A stretch of 64,000 nt of DNA. Origin: Barnesiella sp. An55. Its GTDB lineage: Bacteria; Bacteroidota; Bacteroidia; Bacteroidales; Barnesiellaceae. Under the pieces are notes generated by a model. It did no database searches and was not told the DNA's origin. It saw only the letters and a list, made by a program, of their open reading frames with translations. Location of the stretch: NCBI RefSeq assembly GCF_002161555.1, contig NZ_NFHZ01000008.1:62001-126000 (forward strand), read 5' to 3'. The translations under genes were made by a program, and so were the position numbers. Below are positions 26,356 to 36,260 of this stretch, in pieces (the first letter of the stretch is position 1; each line of letters begins with the position of its first letter).

Positions 26356-28536
26356 ATGGCAAAAGAAGTAAATTTGACCGAGGAACTGAAAAAGAATTTC
26401 GGATTCGATACCTTCAAAGGAAATCAGGAAGCGATTATCAAGAATTTACTCGCCGGGAAAGACACTTTTGTATTGATGCCCACCGGTGGAGGCAAATCGC
26501 TCTGTTATCAACTTCCGTCCCTGATTCTCGATGGGACGGCCGTTGTCATTTCGCCTTTGATTGCATTGATGAAGAATCAGGTCGATGCCATGCGCAACTT
26601 CAGCGCCGAAGACGGCGTGGCTCATTTTATAAACTCTTCGCTCAACAAAGCGGCAATAGACCAGGTAAAGAGCGATATTCTGTCGGGAAAAACCAAATTG
26701 CTGTATGTTGCACCCGAGTCGCTGACCAAGGAGGAGAACATCGATTTCCTGCGTCAGGTAAACATCTCGTTCTATGCCGTCGATGAGGCGCACTGTATCT
26801 CGGAGTGGGGGCACGACTTCCGTCCCGAGTATCGTCGCATACGACCCATTATCAACGAGATAGGTGTGAAACCTGTCATCGCCCTCACGGCAACTGCCAC
26901 CCCCAAGGTGCAGCACGATATCCAGAAGAATCTGGGTATGCTCGATGCCACGGTATTCAAGTCGTCGTTCAACCGGCCCAACCTCTACTACGAGGTGCGC
27001 CCCAAGACGGCAAACATCGACAAGGATATCATTAAATACATCAAGTCGCAAGAGGGCAAGTCGGGTATCATCTATTGCCTCAGCCGCAAGAAGGTGGAAG
27101 AGCTGGCCGAGCTGTTGCAGGTCAACGGCATACGGGCTTTGCCCTACCATGCCGGCATGGATTCGGCTACCCGCACCCAAAACCAAGATGCGTTCCTGCT
27201 CGAAAAGATCGACGTAATCGTCGCCACGATAGCCTTTGGCATGGGTATTGACAAACCCGATGTGCGCTATGTCATCCACTACGATATACCCAAGAGTCTT
27301 GAGGGATACTATCAAGAGACGGGGCGTGCCGGTCGAGACGGAGGTGAAGGCCAATGCATAACTTTTTATATCAACAAAGATTTGCAGAAACTCGAGAAGT
27401 TCATGCAGGGAAAGCCTTTGGCCGAGCAAGAGATAGGCAAGCAGCTGCTGTTGGAAACCGCAGCCTATGCCGAGTCGTCGCTTTGTCGTCGCAAAATTCT
27501 GCTGCACTACTTCGGCGAGGAGTATGAAGAAGATAATTGTGGAAATTGCGATAATTGCCTAAATCCTAAAAAACAAGTGGAAGCAAAAGATCAACTTTGT
27601 GCGGTTCTTGAAACTATCATTGCACTGAAAGAGAAATTTAAAGCCGAATATGTGATCGATGTCCTGATGGGAAAAGAGACCAGCCAGGTACTCTCTTACC
27701 AGCACGAAGACCTGGAGGTCTTTGGTAGCGGACAAGGCGAGGACGAGCGCACCTGGAATGCCGTCATTCGCCAGGCATTGATTGCCGGTTATATAAGTAA
27801 AGATATTGAAAATTACGGATTGTTGAAGGTGACCAAGGCCGGCCACGCATTTCTCAAGAACCCGGTATCGTTCAAGATTGTGAAGGATGTCGATTTTGAA
27901 GAGATGGAAGAAGAGGTGCCCATGAAAGGCGGCGCCGCCTGTGCGGTCGATCCCGAGTTGTACTCCATACTCAAAGACCTGCGCAAGAAGATAGCCAAGC
28001 GGCTCGAACTGCCGCCCTACGTCATCTTCCAGGACCCCTCGCTTGAAGCCATGGCTACGACCTATCCCATCACCCTCGAGGAGTTGCAGAACATCCCGGG
28101 TGTGGGTGCCGGCAAAGCCAAACGCTATGGCGAAGAGTTTATCAAGGTCATCAAGGCACACGTCGAGGAAAACGAGATTGAGCGCCCCGAAGATTTGCGG
28201 GTGCGCACCGTCGCCAACAAGTCGAAGTTGAAAGTCTCGATTATCCAGGCCATCGACCGCAAGATAGCCCTCGACGAACTGGCCGAGTCGAAAGGTCTCG
28301 AGTTTGGCGAACTGCTCGACGAAATCGAAGCCATCGTCTATTCGGGCACGAAAATCAATATCGATTATTTCTTGCGCGAGATCATGGATGATGAGCACAT
28401 CGACGATATCTTCAACTATTTCAAGGAGAGCGAGAGCGACAGCCTCGAGGATGCCATCGAAGAGTTCGGTATGGAATACAGCGAGGAGGAGATACGGTTG
28501 ATACGTATCAAGTTCCTCTCCGAAATGGGTAATTGA
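26356..28536 (+). CDS. recQ: ATP-dependent DNA helicase RecQ
   Basis: This 726-residue superfamily 2 helicase unwinds 3' to 5' at stalled forks and in recombination. The motor has MPTGGGKSLCYQLP (Walker A), VDEAHCISEWGHDFRPEY (DEAH box and aromatic-rich loop), ALTATATP and QETGRAGRDG. A zinc-binding region follows with CRRKILLHYFGE and the cysteine cluster CGNCDNC, then a winged helix and an HRDC domain near 530-610 (YPITLEELQNIPGVGAGKAKRYG). The last 110 residues, very acidic and beyond the usual RecQ end, may be an extra protein-binding region, as seen in Bacteroidetes homologues. Confidence 0.95.
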   Translation: MAKEVNLTEELKKNFGFDTFKGNQEAIIKNLLAGKDTFVLMPTGGGKSLCYQLPSLILDGTAVVISPLIALMKNQVDAMRNFSAEDGVAHFINSSLNKAAIDQVKSDILSGKTKLLYVAPESLTKEENIDFLRQVNISFYAVDEAHCISEWGHDFRPEYRRIRPIINEIGVKPVIALTATATPKVQHDIQKNLGMLDATVFKSSFNRPNLYYEVRPKTANIDKDIIKYIKSQEGKSGIIYCLSRKKVEELAELLQVNGIRALPYHAGMDSATRTQNQDAFLLEKIDVIVATIAFGMGIDKPDVRYVIHYDIPKSLEGYYQETGRAGRDGGEGQCITFYINKDLQKLEKFMQGKPLAEQEIGKQLLLETAAYAESSLCRRKILLHYFGEEYEEDNCGNCDNCLNPKKQVEAKDQLCAVLETIIALKEKFKAEYVIDVLMGKETSQVLSYQHEDLEVFGSGQGEDERTWNAVIRQALIAGYISKDIENYGLLKVTKAGHAFLKNPVSFKIVKDVDFEEMEEEVPMKGGAACAVDPELYSILKDLRKKIAKRLELPPYVIFQDPSLEAMATTYPITLEELQNIPGVGAGKAKRYGEEFIKVIKAHVEENEIERPEDLRVRTVANKSKLKVSIIQAIDRKIALDELAESKGLEFGELLDEIEAIVYSGTKINIDYFLREIMDDEHIDDIFNYFKESESDSLEDAIEEFGMEYSEEEIRLIRIKFLSEMGN

Positions 28537-28557
28537 CGTAAACGTAACCCCCCATAT

Positions 28558-28595
28558 GAGGGACGGTTCCGATACAGGAGCCGTCCCTCTTTTTT
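28558..28595 (+). terminator. Terminator after recQ
   Basis: A 13-bp stem (28558-28570 with 28577-28589, one G-U pair) has a 6-nt loop and a T tract at 28588-28595. Confidence 0.85.
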
Positions 28596-28646
28596 ATTCC
28601 GTTTTTACATTCGGGGCGAGGGGAGTAGGGGAAGGATAAATAATAA

Positions 28647-30197
<1,551 letters not shown>

Positions 30198-30228
30198 CGG
30201 GGTGAGATAATAGATTTTGAGAAAAATG

Positions 30229-30297
30229 ATACACTATTTTATCGGTTGCCATATAATTTTTCGGTCGTTGCAACGTTAAAATAGTGTATTATTTTTT
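30229..30297 (+). terminator. Long-stem terminator after guaB
   Basis: ATACACTATTTTA (30229-30241) and TAAAATAGTGTAT (30277-30289) form a perfect 13-bp stem, with GTTGC (30245-30249) and GCAAC (30270-30274) extending pairing inside the 35-nt loop. A T tract follows at 30289-30297. Confidence 0.75.
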
Positions 30298-30349
30298 TGA
30301 TAACTTGAGCCCGAAAGGGACTCGATAAAAACATAACGCATATAACACA

Positions 30350-32287
30350 ATGAAAAACAAATGGCTTGTAGCGGCTTTGCTTGCCGGTAATACCTGGGCT
30401 TGGGTCTTGGCTGCCGATGTGGACCCGGTCATTATGAGAGTGAACAACAAGGATATTCACAAATCGGAGTTCGAGTACATTTACAACAAGAACAGCCAGC
30501 AACAGGTTGACCAGAAGTCGCTCGACGAGTACGTTACGCTATTTAAGAACTATAAGCTCAAGGTAGCCGAGGCCGAGGCTCTGGGTATCGACACGACTGC
30601 AGCTTTCAAGAAAGAGTTGGCCGGATACCGCGACGAGTTGGCCAAGCCCTATCTCATCGACTCGTCGGTCGATGAGCGGTTGGCCCGCGAGGCCTACGAC
30701 CGCATGAAAGAGGATGTCGAGGTAAGTCACATCCTCATTGGCCTCAATGCCCGCACCCCCGAGGCAAGAGCTGCCGCCCGCCAGAAGGCCGACTCGATAT
30801 TGTCCTGTATCAAAGCGGGCGAAGACTTTGGCGCATTGGCCGAGAAATATAGCGAAGACGGTTCGCGCCAGAACAAAGGCTATTTGGGTTTCATTCGGGG
30901 TGGCCGCACGGTCTATCCTTTCGAGAAGGCCGCTTTTGCCTTGCAGCCGGGTCAGGTCTCCGATGTGGTAGAGACCCAGTTTGGCTACCATATCATCAAG
31001 GTGCACAGTCGTCGTCCCGATCCGGGAGAATTCCTCTTTGCCCATATCATGGTACTGGTTCCCCGCAATGCGTCGGATGAAGTGAAAGCCCAAAAAGAGG
31101 CCGAGATTCGCTCGATTTATGCCGAGTTGAAAGCCGGTGCCGATTTTGCCACCGTGGCCAAGGAGCGGTCGGAAGACAAGGGAACAGCCGTGCGTGGCGG
31201 TGAACTGCCCTGGGTAAGCAGCGGACAGTTTGTCAAGGAGTTTGAAGATGCCGGTTTTGCCCTCAAGAACAAAGGCGATATCTCTGAACCCGTGCTCTCG
31301 CCCTATGGCTGGCACATCATCAAGTTGCTCGACAAGCGCGGTATAAAACCCTTTGAACAGATGCGTCCCGAGATTGCCCGTCTCATGACTCGCGACGAGC
31401 GTGGTGGTATGGCTCGTGCCGCCATGGTCGAGAAGCTGAAAGGCGAGTATGGATTTTCACTGGTCGAGGCTCAGCAGGAGAAGCTGATGAAATTGGCTCA
31501 AGAGATGGGCAAGGTCGATTCGGCCTACATTGCTGCCATCCACAACGATCAAAGTCCGCTTTTCTCGTTCAAGGGACACTCCTATACGGTAGCCGACTTT
31601 GCCGGCTTCCTGCCCAAAGGTCGCGATATAACTCGCAATGTATCGGACTATGTAAAAGCCATGGTTGGTTTCATGATCGACCGTGAGATACTCGACTATG
31701 AAAAGAGCCGTCTCGAAGAGAAATACCTCGACTTCCGCAACCTCATGAACGAGTATCGCGATGGCATGCTGCTCTTCGAGGTGAGCAACCGCGAGGTGTG
31801 GGAGAAGGCTTCGCAAGACACCAAGGGCTTGCAGAAGTTCTTCAAGAAAAACAAAAAGAACTACAAATGGGACAAACCTCATTATAAAGGATTCCTCATC
31901 CAGTGCAGTGACGACACCACCGCTACGGCTGTTAAGAAACGCCTGAAGAAACTCGATGCCGACTCGGTAATCGTGGTACTCAACCGCGAGTTCAATACCG
32001 ATTCGCTCACTCGGGTGAAAGTAGAGCGTGGCCTCTTTGTCGAGGGTGAGAACGCCTGGATAGACTACTTGGTATTCAAGGGAGCTGCCGCCAAAGCCGA
32101 TGAGAAGTTGCCGGTAGCCTTCGTCTCGGGCAAGCTGTTGAAGAAACCCGAAGCCTATACCGACGTGCGTGGCCAGGTAACGGCCGACTATCAAAACTAC
32201 CTCGAGAAGGTATGGGTCGAAAACCTCAACAAAAAGTATCCGGTAGAAATAAACGAAGATGTCCTAAAAACCGTTAACAAGCAATAG
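30350..32287 (+). CDS. Periplasmic peptidyl-prolyl isomerase with two parvulin domains
   Basis: This 645-residue protein has a signal peptide (about 1-22, ending AWVLAAD) and a SurA-like N-terminal chaperone region. The first parvulin domain (about 120-220) has VSHILIG, FGALAEKYSED and FGYHIIKVHSRRPD. The second (about 225-330) has FLFAHIMV, FATVAKERSED and YGWHIIKLLDKRG. About 300 residues of helical chaperone-like sequence follow. It probably folds outer-membrane proteins in the periplasm. No lipobox is seen. It starts a run of three related proteins followed by an OstA-like protein, an outer-membrane biogenesis group. Confidence 0.9.
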   Translation: MKNKWLVAALLAGNTWAWVLAADVDPVIMRVNNKDIHKSEFEYIYNKNSQQQVDQKSLDEYVTLFKNYKLKVAEAEALGIDTTAAFKKELAGYRDELAKPYLIDSSVDERLAREAYDRMKEDVEVSHILIGLNARTPEARAAARQKADSILSCIKAGEDFGALAEKYSEDGSRQNKGYLGFIRGGRTVYPFEKAAFALQPGQVSDVVETQFGYHIIKVHSRRPDPGEFLFAHIMVLVPRNASDEVKAQKEAEIRSIYAELKAGADFATVAKERSEDKGTAVRGGELPWVSSGQFVKEFEDAGFALKNKGDISEPVLSPYGWHIIKLLDKRGIKPFEQMRPEIARLMTRDERGGMARAAMVEKLKGEYGFSLVEAQQEKLMKLAQEMGKVDSAYIAAIHNDQSPLFSFKGHSYTVADFAGFLPKGRDITRNVSDYVKAMVGFMIDREILDYEKSRLEEKYLDFRNLMNEYRDGMLLFEVSNREVWEKASQDTKGLQKFFKKNKKNYKWDKPHYKGFLIQCSDDTTATAVKKRLKKLDADSVIVVLNREFNTDSLTRVKVERGLFVEGENAWIDYLVFKGAAAKADEKLPVAFVSGKLLKKPEAYTDVRGQVTADYQNYLEKVWVENLNKKYPVEINEDVLKTVNKQ

Positions 32288-32342
32288 CAACTGGTTATTT
32301 AGTCGTATATTTAGCGATAGTTATCCGGTTGTAGAAGACAAG

Positions 32343-33233
32343 ATGTATAAAGTATCGATAACAGCACTCGTTGCAATCCTTTCGGCATGCCTTTTCACGG
32401 CGTGCCGAAGTGGGTTACAGAGCGACGAAAACTCACTGGTACAGGTGGGCGATGCCATCTTGTCGCGGCAGGAGGTAAACGAGGCGATGCCCCAGGGACT
32501 CTCGCCGGCCGACAGTGCCGATTTTGCCGAGCGCTATATCCAGCGTTGGGTCAACGACGAGTTGCTGTATGATGTGGCGCGTAAGAATGTGCCCGATCTG
32601 GAGCGTATCGACAAGCTGGTAGAGCAATACCGGCGCGACCTGGTTATCTTTGAATACCGCAAACGGCTCTTGAGCGAGCGGGCTTCCAAGGAGTTTGGCG
32701 AGCAGGAGATGCGCGATTATTACGAGAAGAATCCCGATATGTTCCGCCTGCGTGAGGCCATTCTCAAGGGTCTCTACCTCAAGGTGCCCGAGAGTGCTCC
32801 CAACATCGGACAGTTGAAAAAGTGGTATTGCTCGACCAAACCCGACGGGGTGGAAAAAATAGAGAAGTATGCCCTGAAAAACGTGGTTATCTACGACTAT
32901 TTCTACGACCGGTGGGTCCCCTTCGAAGAGATAGTCAGCAACATACCCTATGAGTTTGGCGACCCCGAGACCTTCTTGAAGAACCATCGCAATCTCGAGT
33001 TCAACAAGAACGGCTACTGGTATCTGCTCCACATTACCGAGTTTAAGGTAAAGGGCGAGGTGATGCCCTATGATTTTGCCAAGACCCAGATTCAGGAAAT
33101 TCTCGCCAACAACAACCGGCTCGAGTTCAACCGGGAGTTGGAAGAGAATCTCTATAACGATGCCGAGAAATCGGGCGAAATAAAATGGTTGTATCAACGA
33201 GAGAAATCTCTACAAAAAGATAGTGTAAAATAA
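32343..33233 (+). CDS. SurA/PpiC-related lipoprotein lacking a clear isomerase domain
   Basis: This 296-residue protein has a lipoprotein signal (LFTACRSG, Cys21). The stretch VQVGDAILSRQEVNEAMPQGLSPADSADFAERYIQRWV resembles the SurA N-terminal chaperone domain, with a helical region afterwards (about 80-130). The C-terminal half does not show the parvulin stretches found in both neighbours, so it may be a holdase without isomerase activity. It lies between the two parvulin genes, 55 nt after the first and 10 nt before the second, and is probably co-transcribed. The exact role is inferred from context. Confidence 0.75.
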   Translation: MYKVSITALVAILSACLFTACRSGLQSDENSLVQVGDAILSRQEVNEAMPQGLSPADSADFAERYIQRWVNDELLYDVARKNVPDLERIDKLVEQYRRDLVIFEYRKRLLSERASKEFGEQEMRDYYEKNPDMFRLREAILKGLYLKVPESAPNIGQLKKWYCSTKPDGVEKIEKYALKNVVIYDYFYDRWVPFEEIVSNIPYEFGDPETFLKNHRNLEFNKNGYWYLLHITEFKVKGEVMPYDFAKTQIQEILANNNRLEFNRELEENLYNDAEKSGEIKWLYQREKSLQKDSVK

Positions 33234-33243
33234 TATTTGAGTT

Positions 33244-34608
33244 ATGCGTAAACTTACTGATTGGCTTTTGTTTTTTGTAGTGGCAGTCGCTGTGGCTGCA
33301 CCTGCGTTTGCCGCCGACGACAACGTAATTGACGAGGTCGTGTGGGTGGTTGGCGATGAAGCTATTTACAAGTCGGAGGTGGAAGAGCAGTACCGACAGA
33401 TGCAATATGACGGACAGCGTATCGATGGCGATCCCTACTGTGTGATACCCGAGCAGATTGCCGTGCAGAAACTCTTCCTGCACCAGGCCAAACTCGATAC
33501 GATTACGGTGCCCGATGCTACGGTTTTCCAGCAGGTCGAGGCCCGTATCAATTACCTCATTGCCAATATCGGCTCGAAAGAGAAGCTGGAAGAGTACTTC
33601 AAGAAACCGGTTACCGAGATTCGTGAAGAGCTGGCCAATATCATCCGCGACCAGGGCACCGTGCAGGAGGTACAGCGCAGTCTGGTGAAAGATGTCAAGA
33701 TTACCCCCGCCGAGGTGCGCAAGTTCTACAATCAGTTACCGGTCGATAGTATTCCCTATATCCCCATGCAGGTCGAGGTGCAGATAATCACCCTCAACCC
33801 CAAGGTGCCGCAGCAGGAGATTGACAATGTGAAGGCCCGTCTGCGCGACTTCAGCGAGCAGGTCAACAAGGGAGAACGCGACTTCTCGACCTTAGCCGTG
33901 CTTTACTCCGAGGACCGGGCGTCGGCCATGATGGGCGGCGAGCTGGGCTTTGTGAGCAAGAGCAACCTGGTGCCCGAGTTTGCCAATGTCGCCTTTAACC
34001 TCAACGACCCCAAGAAGGTATCGAAGATTGTCGAGACTGAGTATGGCTATCACATCATCCAGCTCATCGAGAAACGGGGCGACCGCATCAATGTGCGCCA
34101 CATTCTGTTGCGTCCGCATGTTTCCGAAAAAGATATCTCCGATGCGTTGGTCCGTCTCGATACTCTGCGCACCGATTTGGTAGCCAATAAATTTACATTC
34201 GACGAGATTACACAATATGTTTCGCAAGACAAGGATACCCGCAACAACAAGGGTTTGATGGTGAATTCGCAAACCGGTAACCCTAGGTTTGAGATGGGGC
34301 AGCTCCCCCAGGATGTCGCCAAAGTGGTGGCCGATATGCAAGTGGGCGAAATTTCGAAACCCTTTGTGATGACCGACGAGCGTAAGAACAAAGAGGTGGT
34401 GGCTATCGTGAAACTGAAGAATCGCATCGAGGGTCACAAGGCCAACATGTCTGATGACTATCAAACCCTCAAAGCCATTGTCGAGGAGAAGAAAAAGACC
34501 GATATCCTCAACGAGTGGCTGGCCAAGAAACAGAGCGAAACCTATATCCGCATCAAGGATGGGTGGCGCAATTGCGAATTCAAATACGACGGTTGGATAA
34601 AGAATTGA
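33244..34608 (+). CDS. surA: SurA-like periplasmic chaperone / peptidyl-prolyl isomerase
   Basis: This 454-residue protein has a signal peptide (about 1-23, ending AFAADD), a SurA N-terminal domain (about 25-165, VIDEVVWVVGDEAIYKSEVEE) and two parvulin regions (about 172-280, with YGYHIIQLIEKRGD at its end, and about 283-390, opening with NVRHILLRPHVSEKD). This order (N-terminal domain, P1, P2, C-terminal helix) is that of SurA, which escorts outer-membrane beta-barrel proteins. It is followed after 8 nt by the OstA-like gene. Confidence 0.9.
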   Translation: MRKLTDWLLFFVVAVAVAAPAFAADDNVIDEVVWVVGDEAIYKSEVEEQYRQMQYDGQRIDGDPYCVIPEQIAVQKLFLHQAKLDTITVPDATVFQQVEARINYLIANIGSKEKLEEYFKKPVTEIREELANIIRDQGTVQEVQRSLVKDVKITPAEVRKFYNQLPVDSIPYIPMQVEVQIITLNPKVPQQEIDNVKARLRDFSEQVNKGERDFSTLAVLYSEDRASAMMGGELGFVSKSNLVPEFANVAFNLNDPKKVSKIVETEYGYHIIQLIEKRGDRINVRHILLRPHVSEKDISDALVRLDTLRTDLVANKFTFDEITQYVSQDKDTRNNKGLMVNSQTGNPRFEMGQLPQDVAKVVADMQVGEISKPFVMTDERKNKEVVAIVKLKNRIEGHKANMSDDYQTLKAIVEEKKKTDILNEWLAKKQSETYIRIKDGWRNCEFKYDGWIKN

Positions 34609-34616
34609 AACAGCCT

Positions 34617-36242
34617 ATGGGGCACCGTAAAAGTATAAATAGAAACAATAGTGGTAAGAGGCATAAAACGCTGGCAGGCGTTTTATGCCTGCTTGCTGTT
34701 GGTATGTGGGCGGCTACGACCACTCCCCAGCGGAGTGTGCCCCGGAAGGACGACCCCAACAAAGTCTATCTGATTAACAGCGACGAGCTCATTTTCGATA
34801 AAGCGCAAAGTGCCGACTATCGGGTGCTGCGGGGGAATGTCGTCTTTCGCAAGGACAGCATGTACATGTATTGCGACAGCGCCTATTTCTACGAGAAGGA
34901 CAACTCGCTCGACGCCTTTGGTAACGTGCACATGGAGCAGGGCGATACTCTCTTTATCTATGGCGATGTGCTTTACTACAACGGCAACGAGCAGATAGCC
35001 CGTCTGCGCGAGAATGTGCGCATGGAGAATCGCGACGTCACCCTCTTTACCGACAGCCTCAACTACGAGATGATTCCCAACATTGGCTATTATTTCGACG
35101 GTGGCAAACTGGTCGATTCGCAAAACGAACTTTCGTCGGTCTATGGTCAATACTCGCCCGACACGAAGCAGTCGGTCTTCAACTTCGACGTGCAGCTGGT
35201 CAACGAGAAATATACCCTCTATTCCGATACCCTCGAGTACAATACCCAGACCAAGATAGCCGATATCGTGGGGCCTTCGACCATTGTCTCGGACAGTAAC
35301 ACGATCTATTCCACTTCGGGGTGGTACAATACCCAGACCGATAAATCCATGCTGCTGAAGCGTTCGCTGGTCACCTCGAAGGGGCAGAGCCTCACGGGCG
35401 ACACAATCTATTACGACCGGGGCTCGGGATTCGGCGAGGTATTCGGCAACATGGTGCTCACCGATTCGATTCGCTCCATCATCATGGAGGGACAGTATGG
35501 CTTCTACAACGAGCTCACCGAGTATTCGTTTGCTACCGACTCGGCCCGGGCCCTTGAGTATTCGCGGGGCGACACCCTCTATCTGCATGCCGATACCCTC
35601 AAGTCGCACCTGATTCTGCCCGATTCCACCCGTCTGTTGCAGGCCTACCATGGTGTGCGTTTCTACAGGGTCGATGCCCAGGGAGTGTGCGATTCGATGG
35701 AGTTTACCTCGGCCGATTCGCTGCTGCACATGTACAAGCTGCCCATTATCTGGAACGAGAACTACCAGATAACCGGCGACACGATACGTATCCACATGAA
35801 CGACAGTTCGGTCGATTGGGCCTACATCCCGGCTGCCGCCTTTGCCACCCAGCACAAAGACTCGGTCTTTTTCGATCAGGTGTCGGGCAAGACACTGTTG
35901 GCCCGGTTTGAACAGGGGCAGTTGCGGCAGGTCGATGTGAGTGGAAACGCCCAGACAATATTCTATCCTCAGGAGCGCGACTCGACCCTCACGGGCCTCA
36001 ACAAGGCCGAGAGTGGATTCCTCACCATGTATCTGCGCGACCAGAAGATGGAGAAGATTGTCATCTGGCCACAGCCCCAGGGCAGCATGACGCCCATGGA
36101 GCAGGTGAAAGCCGAGCAGCTTTACCTGCCGGCCTACAAGTGGTACGACGAGCTGAGGCCGGTGAGTCCCGACGATATCTTCCGCAAGCCCGAGGTGAAG
36201 ATCGAACCGGTCGAGGAGAAGAAGCATCGCTTCAGTCATTAA
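34617..36242 (+). CDS. OstA/LptA-like periplasmic protein
   Basis: This 541-residue protein has a hydrophobic N-terminal segment (about 18-33) and a long chain of beta-strand repeats of the OstA/LptA/LptD-N kind, for example VYLINSDELIFDKAQ, YRVLRGNVVFRKDSMYMYCDSAYF, DAFGNVHMEQGDTLFIYGD and RLRENVRMENRDVTLFTDSL. It lacks the LptD beta-barrel domain. It could be part of the lipopolysaccharide bridge or a related lipid-transfer structure. An open frame extends back to 34515 inside surA, but the ATG at 34617, 8 nt past the surA stop, is preferred. mutL begins 18 nt downstream. Confidence 0.82.
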   Translation: MGHRKSINRNNSGKRHKTLAGVLCLLAVGMWAATTTPQRSVPRKDDPNKVYLINSDELIFDKAQSADYRVLRGNVVFRKDSMYMYCDSAYFYEKDNSLDAFGNVHMEQGDTLFIYGDVLYYNGNEQIARLRENVRMENRDVTLFTDSLNYEMIPNIGYYFDGGKLVDSQNELSSVYGQYSPDTKQSVFNFDVQLVNEKYTLYSDTLEYNTQTKIADIVGPSTIVSDSNTIYSTSGWYNTQTDKSMLLKRSLVTSKGQSLTGDTIYYDRGSGFGEVFGNMVLTDSIRSIIMEGQYGFYNELTEYSFATDSARALEYSRGDTLYLHADTLKSHLILPDSTRLLQAYHGVRFYRVDAQGVCDSMEFTSADSLLHMYKLPIIWNENYQITGDTIRIHMNDSSVDWAYIPAAAFATQHKDSVFFDQVSGKTLLARFEQGQLRQVDVSGNAQTIFYPQERDSTLTGLNKAESGFLTMYLRDQKMEKIVIWPQPQGSMTPMEQVKAEQLYLPAYKWYDELRPVSPDDIFRKPEVKIEPVEEKKHRFSH

Positions 36243-36260
36243 TGAGATGGAGATGGTATT

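Noticed and set aside
30307-30323. Small GAGCCC-GAAA-GGG-A-CTC hairpin before the first isomerase gene
   Set aside because: Short, with a bulge, and no partner structure or terminator follows; not enough for a riboswitch or attenuator call.
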